DNA from: Candidatus Amulumruptor caecigallinarius
GTDB taxonomy: Bacteria > Bacteroidota > Bacteroidia > Bacteroidales > Muribaculaceae
Assembly (NCBI GenBank): GCA_944321825.1
Contig: CALUMU010000001.1
Location: 1-64,000, forward strand
DNA length: 64,000 nucleotides
Direction of reading: 5' to 3'
Part shown: in pieces, positions 32,201 to 39,177 of the stretch
Numbering within the stretch: the stretch's first letter is position 1
Layout: every line of letters starts with the position of its first letter
Notes under the pieces: generated by a model
Database searches by the model: none
What the model was told of the DNA's origin: nothing
Seen by the model: only the letters and a program-made list of their open reading frames with translations
Made by a program: the position numbers and the translations under genes

Positions 32201-32873
32201 AGGCGGTATTGCGGTCAGGGTCTGTAATCTCAAACCGGTATGAAAGCTTGTCTGTGCTTTTTCCGCCGATATAGAACACTCCGCCGTGTTCGGGATGCGA
32301 TTCGCGCCAGCGCGAGTACTGGGCCGATATGTGTGTCGCCGGCCATTTGCCCGAACTTTTGGAGTACACTTCGGTCATGCGGTCATCCGTCCCGGTCAGG
32401 GCATCGGTCAGAATATAATAGGTATGATTGCTGTAACGGTTTTCCGATATGCTGAATGTCGGCTTCTTGGGGTAGGTGGCATCGGATGTGACAGAGATTT
32501 GGTAGATGCCGGGGTTGTAGAAAAACAGTTTCGCATTGTCGCCGCTGCCGGTCCTGTAGGTTTTTATAATCCCCAGGTCGTCGGGTGTGCCTGTATCGAG
32601 CTTGTTGTCGTGGAGTTCGTTGGTGTTGAAGCCTAATATGCGTACATTGCTGATCGACGGAAATCCCCAGTCGCGCAGCTGTGCTGCAGTAATCTGCTGC
32701 ACTCCGGCCTTATCGCATCGGATTTTCACGTATCTGCCTCCTGGAATGGACAGCTTTGAAGATTGAGCGAAATGTGACTTGTCTACCGTGGCTGCCGAGA
32801 CGGACGCTGTCGGCAAGGCTGCCGCTGTCAGTATAAATGCGCAAGATAGATTGAATAACTTTTGCAATAACAT
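29241..32873 (-). CDS. PorU-like gingipain-family (C25) protein, paralogue 1
   Basis: Large secreted protein (1,210 residues from this start) of the peptidase C25 family, resembling PorU, the type IX secretion sortase. Signal peptide MLLQKLFNLSCAFILTAAAL at residues 1-27, then a KLSIPGGRYVKIRCDKAGVQ segment typical of PorU N-termini. Catalytic His about residue 722 (YLGHSRAEAF) and Cys about 756 (LGTCSTFTYD) are both present. The C-terminus is a FlgD-like Ig domain (GTWDLTDNAGNKVPDGRYKA). An alternative start at 32939 overlaps the upstream stop as ATGA and adds 22 residues before the signal peptide; I prefer 32873 because it aligns with paralogue 2. Whether it acts as a sortase or a protease is unknown. 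Confidence 0.88.
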   Translation of the reverse strand: MLLQKLFNLSCAFILTAAALPTASVSAATVDKSHFAQSSKLSIPGGRYVKIRCDKAGVQQITAAQLRDWGFPSISNVRILGFNTNELHDNKLDTGTPDDLGIIKTYRTGSGDNAKLFFYNPGIYQISVTSDATYPKKPTFSISENRYSNHTYYILTDALTGTDDRMTEVYSKSSGKWPATHISAQYSRWRESHPEHGGVFYIGGKSTDKLSYRFEITDPDRNTASRCNLNIRYGFESTRNPSSTFKLTPAMAGVSDVQVSDIETTTVSNAHAQSDLYRYHGYTNWSNVSFKVIIPSGADASALSNPIVINVETPNTDGGTAHTLSNWIARHDEMVLYTRKNYLRDAQMLMYVNTFDTANTGLALSKKIPASGSMPEATLSAAPIVWDVSVPSNIARIQPTSTSSAWNYDFRTQDVAGCRQLIAFDPSKTQYIPEMAGTVEPQNLHAIGTGGSSVPTMLIVTVDAFKPQAQKLADLHREYQGMDVKVVTHDQIINEFSSGTPHAMAYRLFAKMLFERGRSSDASYQYDDENIWHYDSNGNRTIVDDKSTFRYMLLFGPMSYDNVHMAAPGNGYLLTYQAEDPFLTNVVTGNYALADYFGIVNDDFVGDRAHQTYASVAVGIIDALTQADADQAVDKIGDYLKNFPGESDRFNRLTMLGDASRQFTEDAYEARTTAAAANPAGIIDNIYTELYDSGNDNREDQVHSDIAASLNAGAYFFSYLGHSRAEAFESVFPVWNNQLIASTYYDHKPFAALGTCSTFTYDWYNNSLVHNFITKSGGGMMAVVAACREVFPTQNTMLVQEVINRLYSAKSGMYIGDVYRAAKRTLMRDNNMAASSYENLTVNSGCYVLAGDPALPVIGLTHKAVLDEIAGRQPSTSDDDEGSTIVEPYSTVTLKGHIAAIGDDTADSGFDGTATITVLDGPERSTLSKMAMEWDDSQIAKFTVPVKDGIFEASFTMPPGNLPGICNRISVYAISSGKDMVATGVSKSLSVKAENDPESSDTEAPTIASMYLDNAATFRAGAAVSSNPVVYATVTDALTGIDVSDALSNNLRLVLDGTTELQNVLSHMTPSADNGMALVYPLSDLADGRHTLSLTVSDNAGNTASESIDFTVISTDLNATLTVEDDPARDMMSYSITDLTVPEQAELTLVIRDMSGSTVYTAHGVGAAGTWDLTDNAGNKVPDGRYKANVIIRNGNVYGHSPSAEFVVVK

Positions 32874-32935
32874 TGGTTGTAATGTCGTATATACGTGTGT
32901 TGTAATCGTTCTCCCGTAAGGGACCTGTAGTCGAA

Positions 32936-33502
32936 TCATTTGATTTTTACTCTTATGGCTTCCTCCTCTCCGATGCTGCCTTCGATTATGTCATCGGGAG
33001 CTATGGGAAGTCTAACCGCGCTTAGCATCGGGATTATTACATCGCCTGTCTTGAGAGTGATGTAGCGTGATGCGGCCGATAAGGTGTCCTCTAAGGCTAT
33101 GTCGCCGGGAGTCCACTGAGCCTGTGTCTGTCCGGCAGAAATGGCCAGCGGTGAGTCCAGACGAGGCTGCTGCCAGCGGCCGAGAGTCAAGGCCCCGTCA
33201 AAAGTCGACAGCAGGCCTGTCGGCTGTCCGTTGCCTTGGAGATGGTGCAGCAACTCCACCGGCACAGCCCATGCCCCGAGGGTCATGCCGTCTATATACC
33301 GTCCGGCAAACCGGGGTGAGATGTTTTTGCCGAGACGGCCTATGCGGTATGCCGGGCCGATGGCCAGTTCCCATGAACTCTCGAAAGGTGGGAGGAACAC
33401 CGGCATCCCTGACGGAGTTACCGCCGAGTCGGGGATAAGCGTGAACAGGGGTGGCTGTGCCACTTTTAATCCTGGATGACGGCTGAATACGATTGCTTTC
33501 AT
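32936..33502 (-). CDS. FAH-fold protein, metal ligands apparently lost
   Basis: A 188-residue protein resembling the fumarylacetoacetate hydrolase family. Aligned by eye, residues 8-110 follow the family pattern PxxFTLIPDSAVTPSG and IGRLGKNISPRFAGRYIDG. The usual metal-binding E-x-E becomes WELAIG (only one Glu) and the later acidic region becomes GAWAVPVELL, so the active site seems lost. Its start overlaps the Rex stop by 4 nt (ATGA), and its stop abuts or overlaps the next gene, so the three are translationally coupled. Likely a pseudoenzyme, or an unrelated activity. Confidence 0.7.
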   Translation of the reverse strand: MKAIVFSRHPGLKVAQPPLFTLIPDSAVTPSGMPVFLPPFESSWELAIGPAYRIGRLGKNISPRFAGRYIDGMTLGAWAVPVELLHHLQGNGQPTGLLSTFDGALTLGRWQQPRLDSPLAISAGQTQAQWTPGDIALEDTLSAASRYITLKTGDVIIPMLSAVRLPIAPDDIIEGSIGEEEAIRVKIK

Positions 33503-34188
33503 CGGCCGCTGCCCTCCGCAGCTCCTCTGGCGGCGGATCCACCGCCTGAAATCTTGAGTTTGTGGTACATGACTGCAAGATGGGCATAGATGGATGTATC
33601 TTGCACTACTATGTCATCCCGGCTGACGATGCGGCACGGGGTGAAGTTCCACAGTGCGCGTATGCCGGCAGCTACCATCTGGTCTGCTACAGCCTGCGCA
33701 TGTTCCACGGGGACTGCGAGTATGCCTATCTCCGCATGGAAGTCGCTGACAAGGTCGGCAAGCTGCTCGGGGAAATACACATTGATACCGGCACGTTGGT
33801 TGCCGGCCACTGACGGGTCGGTGTCTATGCCGGCCACGATACGCAGCCCGAAACGCTGCAATCCGCCGTCGGCGATGAGTGCCGACCCGAGGCTGCCCAC
33901 ACCCGCCATGATGGCATTGTGGCTTTCGCGGAATCCGAGGAATTCTCCCAGCCGCGATGCCAGGGCCTTGACCTCGTAACCGATGCGCGTCTTGCCCTTG
34001 ATGCCGAGATATGACAGGTCTTTGGCTATCTGAGAGGCATCCACATTGATCTGGCGGGATATTGCTGTAGACGACACGAACTCAACCCCGTTGGAGTGGA
34101 GACGGTCTATGTATGCCAGATACCATGGCAGTCTGCTTAATGTAGGCTGCGGAAGCGGGTCGTGGCGGATTGGATTCTGCGGTGTCAT
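33499..34188 (-). CDS. rex: Redox-sensing repressor Rex
   Basis: A 229-residue NAD(H)-sensing repressor. The N-terminal winged helix spans residues ~10-80 (SSTAISRQINVDASQIAKDL) and the Rossmann domain shows AGVGSLGSALIA. The C-terminus has the typical IVVQDTSIYAHLAVMYHKL. The ATG at 34188 is chosen, since an in-frame GTG at 34197 falls inside the -7 box. Its promoter (34197-34227) puts the start of transcription only a few bases from the ATG. It lies between two PorU-like genes, so redox control of the cluster is possible. Confidence 0.92.
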   Translation of the reverse strand: MTPQNPIRHDPLPQPTLSRLPWYLAYIDRLHSNGVEFVSSTAISRQINVDASQIAKDLSYLGIKGKTRIGYEVKALASRLGEFLGFRESHNAIMAGVGSLGSALIADGGLQRFGLRIVAGIDTDPSVAGNQRAGINVYFPEQLADLVSDFHAEIGILAVPVEHAQAVADQMVAAGIRALWNFTPCRIVSRDDIVVQDTSIYAHLAVMYHKLKISGGGSAARGAAEGSGR

Positions 34189-34196
34189 AAAGTCCA

Positions 34197-34227
34197 CAAA
34201 ATTACGCTTTTAATCGGTTATAACAAA
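34197..34227 (-). promoter_or_regulatory. Promoter of rex, near-leaderless
   Basis: On the minus strand TTTG (34224-34227) and TAATTTTG (34197-34204) are 19 nt apart. The predicted transcript start lies within a few bases of the ATG at 34188. The minus-strand TTGTTATAAC between the boxes resembles one half of a Rex operator, but no full palindrome is seen. Confidence 0.6.
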
Positions 34228-34378
34228 GGGCTTTGGACGGATTTAAACAGAATTTGCATTTGCTCGCTGCGGTAGGCTGCGGTTTTGTGTACCTGCGGAC
34301 AGGGGCGGTCGGCGAGGGTGGTGAGACTCCCCGATATGTCGCGCCGCCGCATACGCCCCTGCGGTATGATGGCATGGC

Positions 34379-37300
34379 CTATTCGCGGCCTCTGACAGCG
34401 AGTTTGCGTGATTCGGAGGTGTATTTATCCCCGTCAGGCATGGATATGGAGGCTCTGTAGACGTAGATACCGGCAGCTATGCGTGACCCGGCATTCGTGG
34501 TCATGTCCCAGGATATGGGTTCGGTCATGTTGCCGTCGCTGTATACTTGCTTGCTGGTTACCCATACCCTGCGCCCTCCGAGGTCGAATACTTCGATTTC
34601 TACGTCCAGATCCTTGTCGGGACGGTCATGTGTGACATAGAATAGTGTCTCGGATGATGCGCTTGTCAGAGCATACACATCGATGAGGTCGGGGGCTGCA
34701 GTGTCGTCTACCCAGAATTCTATGGTACGGTCGGTACTGTTGCCGGTGTTGTCATACACGGTGAGTGTGGCGGTATGGCCTCCTCCCGAAAGCCCGGAGA
34801 GGGGATAGGCCAGCGAGCCGCCCGATGTCGAAGCAAAGTCGGGGCGGAAATAGTCGGTCAGGTCCGACAGCACACGGTAGCCGTCGAGCGTTAAAGTCAT
34901 GGTGTGGCCGACACCGCCGCTGCCGAGGTTGATGGCAAGATTGTCGTAGGTATGGGCATACAGGGTGGGGTTGGCATCCACCGTTGTCCCGTCGGTGAAG
35001 TCGGCTCTGTTGAGATACATGGTGTCGATTACCGGGGGTACGTCGTCCGATGTCTCGGGCTTGAACCCTGAGATGGTAAAGTCGGAAAACCCTCCTAATG
35101 CGTCGCGTTCGCCCTGTGCGTCCACTGCGTACATGCTGATGAGGCCCGGACGGTTGTTGTTGGCGATGTCTATCGGTACGAGCATGTCGAGTTCCCAGCG
35201 TCCGTCGCGTACCGCCGCGCGGGCTTTGCTTAGCACGGGACCCTGCACTTCGTAAGTCTTTGTGACTGAAACGTTAGCGTCCTGGGCCAATGTGGTCATG
35301 TCGGTCTTGGAGTCGTAGAGGGTGACCTCTATCTCGCCGTTGAAGTCGTTGAGGGATTCGCCGGAAGTGGTGGTTATGCTTCCTTCCAACCTTATGTGAG
35401 AGCCGCCTTCGAGATACGGCGGTTCTTGCGCTCCCCCTATGGCTATGTCGTTGCCGTCCGTGACATCTGTGAGGGCTGCCAGATCCACTGCATATGAGGG
35501 TATGCTCTGTATCATGGCGGGGTCGCCTATGAGTATGTACACTTTGGCCTCGAAGCAGTTGTTGAAGTCGTTTTTCGTCTTTTGGAATACTTCGCCCACA
35601 GTCATGGCTCGACCCGAAGCGTGCGAGCGGCCGATGTTGCTGCTGAGGTACTTGACGAACTCTCCGTTGTGGTATATGGCGGCACTGCGGGTGGTGGCGA
35701 TTACCGACACCGGACCCTGGGTGTTGCGCCACATCATCTCGGCTCCTGACAGGTTAGGGCCGTCGATCTGCGAATAATGGCAGCTCGCCGACACAACTAT
35801 CGGTTTCCGGCGCAGCGACATCGACTGGACATAACTCGTGGGCATGATACCTGACCCTCCCCACACGGTCTGTGAAGAGTGTCCTATGTAAATCATCCAC
35901 GCAGTGCCTTCTTGCAGTTTGTTTTTTACTACCTGCAAAGCCTTGGCGGCCATGCCGTTTTCAAGTTTGTAAAAGTCGAGGTATGCCTTTGTGGTCAGCA
36001 GCGCATTGCCGACGCCTGGGTTCTGGGGGTCGGACGGAGATGTCCATGCCAAGGCTTTTGAGGCGGCTTCGGCATCTTCCTGGAAGTCTATCGTGTTGCG
36101 GCTGAGGTCGGTTATGTACATTATGTTGCCGCGCCATGCCGAGTGTGTGTTGAGGCCGGTCTCGTAGTCGATTATTTTCTTGACAGTCTCAGCCGCCATC
36201 TCGCGGGTGGTCACAGGAAGCCGGCCCACAGCTATACACATAGCCGATGTGCCAGTCTGGCGCATGGTGGTAGAACCGTCCTGAAGCATCCCGAATACAT
36301 CGTCGGTGTGCAGGCTCTGGTTGAACTCCACCAATCCCAGCGTGTCGGACCAAGCCGGCATCGCCGGATATGCACATTCACCGAGACTGGAGTTCTGGGT
36401 CTTGCGGCGGTAGTCCCATGTGGGACGGCCCATTATCAGGGCATATTTCAGTTTGTTGTCGTCGCGGTCATAAAACATCTTGAGCAGCCTGCGCATTGCC
36501 TGTATGTCGGGTGTGCCGGAGCTGAACTCATTATATACTTCGTCGAGGTTTGTCACTACGACATCCAATCCTTGTTTCTGCTTGCGGTATGCCGCCAGGT
36601 CGCATGCTTCGCTATACCACTGGGGAAGCGTGAATATGACCATGTCGGGGGTGGCGAGGGCATGAAGATTCTGGTTTGCCGTGTAGCCGATGATTTCGGG
36701 TCGGGGCAGCCCGTCGGCAGTCCGCCATGCCACGTAACGCCTCCAGGCATGGCCGGTAGGATAGTACCACCGGATGCGGTCACCGTCGGCCTGGGCGTTG
36801 AGCCGGGTGTAGCTGCGTGGATCCGACACGTCCCACACTCTGACCGATTCGTCGGCTGCTGCAAGCACTGCGTCAGGCGACTGGAGGGTGAAGTTGAGCG
36901 TGTTGCCTTCGAGTTTGAGGTATCGGAGATAGCTGACTTCGATGTAGTGGAGATTGGCCTTGTCGATGTTCGACGACTGGTCGCACGTTACGGTCACATT
37001 CAGGCTTTCCGCGCCGAATGTGGGCGATGAGGAGAACTGTCCGGTGCCCATCACGCCGTAGACATGGCTTTCGGTGCTCGACTGCCGGGCTGAGAATGTG
37101 CCTCCTGTGAAGTCATCTGAATCGGTCTTGACCTCGAATTTGGTCTGATATGCACTGACTGTGGAGTGGTGGAACGCAGAGACCCGCATGAGCACTTTGT
37201 TTCCGGCAGATTCTTTCACGATGCCGGGGAGGTCGAAGTGTACGGTCACTCCGTCGTTGCCTTTTAGACTTTCGCCGAAATAGACATGGCCGCTGTAGCT

Positions 37301-37858
37301 CGCCGATTCCTGCTCGAGGTGGTGCAGGAGGTTGTCACGGAAGTAGGTAGTCGCGGTCGCAGAGCTGCCTGGCGGTGTGGATGTGTCTTTGACGGGAGTG
37401 TTGCGGACTTCGTCGTTTTCGGTCACGAAGTAGTACGCTACATCGCTGAAAGCGTTGATTCGGTGGCTGGCGGCTGCATTGTCTGTGGCCTGGGACCATG
37501 CCACGGGTCCGCGGGCATAAAACACCACGCCCTGGCCGGTTAGCTCGGAAGGCGATTGTGGGAGGTCGTCGATTACAAATTCCGGACTCAGCTTCTCGTG
37601 GAGCTGCTCTCCGCCGTAACCGTATATTTTCACTTTCGACGGATCTGAAAAGCCCATCTGGCGTATCTGGTCGTTGGTCAGGCAGTAGACCCCGGAGGCT
37701 CTTACGCCGATTTTGTACCATGTGCCGGATGACAGACGGCTGTTGTCGGCAAATTCAAACTGCGTGGCTCCTGTCGCCGGCAGCGCATATGCCAGAAATA
37801 TAAGTGAAAGCAGTAGGGCGGATATGTTGGCTTGTATGTGTCGTAGCAAGAATTTCAT
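34379..37858 (-). CDS. PorU-like gingipain-family (C25) protein, paralogue 2
   Basis: A 1,159-residue secreted protein of the peptidase C25 family, closer to textbook PorU than its neighbour: after the signal peptide (residues ~1-30) comes SRLSSGTWYKIGVRASGVYC and IYGYGGEQLHEKL. Catalytic His about residue 660 (YIGHSSQTVWG) and Cys about 693 (VSASCHYSQIDG) are intact, spaced like in paralogue 1 (33-34 residues). The C-terminus is a FlgD-like domain (ISWDMTTNAGSRIAAGIYVY). PorU in Porphyromonas cuts C-terminal signals of T9SS cargo; T9SS activity of this organism is not shown here. It lies downstream of a GH25 gene by 38 nt. Confidence 0.88.
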   Translation of the reverse strand: MKFLLRHIQANISALLLSLIFLAYALPATGATQFEFADNSRLSSGTWYKIGVRASGVYCLTNDQIRQMGFSDPSKVKIYGYGGEQLHEKLSPEFVIDDLPQSPSELTGQGVVFYARGPVAWSQATDNAAASHRINAFSDVAYYFVTENDEVRNTPVKDTSTPPGSSATATTYFRDNLLHHLEQESASYSGHVYFGESLKGNDGVTVHFDLPGIVKESAGNKVLMRVSAFHHSTVSAYQTKFEVKTDSDDFTGGTFSARQSSTESHVYGVMGTGQFSSSPTFGAESLNVTVTCDQSSNIDKANLHYIEVSYLRYLKLEGNTLNFTLQSPDAVLAAADESVRVWDVSDPRSYTRLNAQADGDRIRWYYPTGHAWRRYVAWRTADGLPRPEIIGYTANQNLHALATPDMVIFTLPQWYSEACDLAAYRKQKQGLDVVVTNLDEVYNEFSSGTPDIQAMRRLLKMFYDRDDNKLKYALIMGRPTWDYRRKTQNSSLGECAYPAMPAWSDTLGLVEFNQSLHTDDVFGMLQDGSTTMRQTGTSAMCIAVGRLPVTTREMAAETVKKIIDYETGLNTHSAWRGNIMYITDLSRNTIDFQEDAEAASKALAWTSPSDPQNPGVGNALLTTKAYLDFYKLENGMAAKALQVVKNKLQEGTAWMIYIGHSSQTVWGGSGIMPTSYVQSMSLRRKPIVVSASCHYSQIDGPNLSGAEMMWRNTQGPVSVIATTRSAAIYHNGEFVKYLSSNIGRSHASGRAMTVGEVFQKTKNDFNNCFEAKVYILIGDPAMIQSIPSYAVDLAALTDVTDGNDIAIGGAQEPPYLEGGSHIRLEGSITTTSGESLNDFNGEIEVTLYDSKTDMTTLAQDANVSVTKTYEVQGPVLSKARAAVRDGRWELDMLVPIDIANNNRPGLISMYAVDAQGERDALGGFSDFTISGFKPETSDDVPPVIDTMYLNRADFTDGTTVDANPTLYAHTYDNLAINLGSGGVGHTMTLTLDGYRVLSDLTDYFRPDFASTSGGSLAYPLSGLSGGGHTATLTVYDNTGNSTDRTIEFWVDDTAAPDLIDVYALTSASSETLFYVTHDRPDKDLDVEIEVFDLGGRRVWVTSKQVYSDGNMTEPISWDMTTNAGSRIAAGIYVYRASISMPDGDKYTSESRKLAVRGRE

Positions 37859-37896
37859 ACTCTTTATATAACGCCGGTGTATCCCTGTTTATTGTG

Positions 37897-38667
37897 TCAG
37901 TCAAGCTCCATAAGCCACCGTTCCCAGTCGGCGGCGGAGCCGTTGAAAGTGTTGATGTCTACCTTGCCGTTGACTCCGTTGACGTGTCCTACGTGGCTGA
38001 ACTGCCACAGCTTCATATTCCCTGAGTCTGGCACCCCGGTGAACGAGCACAGCCATAATGGGTAATGGGCGAACTGCTGGCTGAAAAACTTCTCGAATCC
38101 GTCCTTGTTGCTGTACAGCATCACTGTGTAGCCGTGGGCTTCGAGTGTGTTCATCATGGCCTGGAGCCGAGTCAGGATGTCGTGCGTAGTGTGGTCGCGT
38201 GGATTGCTCCATTCCTCTACGTCGATTGCCACTGGCAGGTCGAGATGCCTCCCCCTGATGCTGTGCATGAGGTTGAGTGCCTGCATGTATCCGCCGACAT
38301 CGAACCTGAAGAAGTGGTAGACACCCACTTTCAGTCCGGCTTTGCGCGCCTTGCGGTAGTTTGCGGTGAAGTTCTTGTCTTTGAATGTGGCTCCTTCGGT
38401 GGCTTTGATAATCACGAATTGCATCCCCGCCGCTGCTACTTTGTCGAAATCCACAGCTCCGTTGTGGGCTGATATGTCGATGCCTCTTACGGGGTATTCG
38501 GCGACGGAAGGGGAGACTATCACGGCTTCTCGCCACCACATGTAGTAGGCGCACACTGCTCCAGCCATAGCTGCCAGCAGCAGTGCCAGCAGTGACACTA
38601 TCGTGCGCAGCCGCATCAGGCGTATGCGCATCGTTATCTTGTGTAATATGGCTTTTGCCGTAATCAC
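37897..38667 (-). CDS. GH25 lysozyme-like glycosidase, membrane-anchored
   Basis: A 256-residue GH25 (muramidase) protein expected to cut peptidoglycan. A short cytoplasmic lead and one membrane helix (SLLALLLAAMAGAVCAYYMWW, about residues 24-45; possibly an uncleaved anchor) are followed by the GH25 core: RGIDISAHNG carries the first acid and PVAIDVEEW the second. The late NGKVDINTFNG motif completes the family. The start could also be a few codons downstream (Met13). It precedes the PorU-like gene by 38 nt, so they are probably co-transcribed. Confidence 0.9.
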   Translation of the reverse strand: MITAKAILHKITMRIRLMRLRTIVSLLALLLAAMAGAVCAYYMWWREAVIVSPSVAEYPVRGIDISAHNGAVDFDKVAAAGMQFVIIKATEGATFKDKNFTANYRKARKAGLKVGVYHFFRFDVGGYMQALNLMHSIRGRHLDLPVAIDVEEWSNPRDHTTHDILTRLQAMMNTLEAHGYTVMLYSNKDGFEKFFSQQFAHYPLWLCSFTGVPDSGNMKLWQFSHVGHVNGVNGKVDINTFNGSAADWERWLMELD

Positions 38668-38724
38668 CGTGTAGCGAAGAAGAACTCTTGTAAATATAAA
38701 AAAACGAAAAAGCCGCCACTAAAA

Positions 38725-38745
38725 CTCTCCGCTCTAAGCGGAGAG
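38725..38745 (-). terminator. Terminator of the small lipoprotein gene
   Basis: CTCTCCGCT (38725-38733) pairs with AGCGGAGAG (38737-38745) around a 3-nt loop, followed on the minus strand by TTTT. Confidence 0.75.
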
Positions 38746-38808
38746 ATGTGGTAGCTATTTCGAGATTAGAGTTGTATCCTCTAAAAAATGTCTGCTTGTT
38801 TCGGCAGA

Positions 38809-39015
38809 TTACTTAACTACGGCAGCAGAGTCAGCTACTACGGCAGCAGAGTCAGCTACTGCGGCAGCAGAGTCAGCGGGAGCAGCAACTTCTTCGATAG
38901 CAACTTCTTCTACGGCTACAGTGTCAGCAGCTTCAGCAGCCTTGTCAGAGTTACCGCAAGCGGCAAACATAGAAGCACCGAAAGAAACAGCGAGGAGATA
39001 AACTAACTTTTTCAT
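38809..39015 (-). CDS. Small Ala/Asp-rich lipoprotein
   Basis: A 68-residue predicted lipoprotein. MKKLVYLLAVSFGASMFAAC has a lipobox (FAAC), so the mature chain begins at Cys20 (from this start). The rest is a low-complexity chain of Ala, Val, Asp and Glu, built partly from a repeating DSAAVVA unit encoded by 21-bp repeats at 38819-38881. I take the ATG at 39015, since the frame is open further up but lacks a signal peptide. It has a good promoter and terminator of its own. Function unknown. Confidence 0.85.
   Translation of the reverse strand: MKKLVYLLAVSFGASMFAACGNSDKAAEAADTVAVEEVAIEEVAAPADSAAAVADSAAVVADSAAVVK
38819..38881 (-). repeat. Three 21-bp repeats in lipoprotein gene
   Basis: Two perfect units (38819-38839, 38840-38860) and a third imperfect one (38861-38881). 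Period is 7 codons, so copy changes stay in frame. Confidence 0.9.
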
Positions 39016-39068
39016 TTTCTTTTTTTGATTAAATAATAAAACAAATTTGTTTAGCTTCAAAAACGTTG

Positions 39069-39099
39069 CAAAGGTATGCCAAAAAGTTGGATTAGCAAA
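39069..39099 (-). promoter_or_regulatory. Promoter of small lipoprotein gene
   Basis: Minus-strand TTTG (39096-39099) and TACCTTTG (39069-39076) are 19 nt apart, matching the Bacteroidetes consensus; the leader is about 50 nt. Confidence 0.7.
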
Positions 39100-39177
39100 T
39101 TTTTTTTATGGTTTTTTTGCCCTGACTTCGGATTTTCTCAAAAAAATCATAATTATTGTGTCGGAATCTGCATGTTT

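Noticed and set aside
34197-34227. Full Rex operator in its own promoter
   Set aside because: Only one TTGT half-site resembles the consensus; no palindrome found.
37901-38719. Alternative 272-codon frame over the GH25 gene
   Set aside because: The GH25 frame shows clear catalytic motifs; the other is its shadow.
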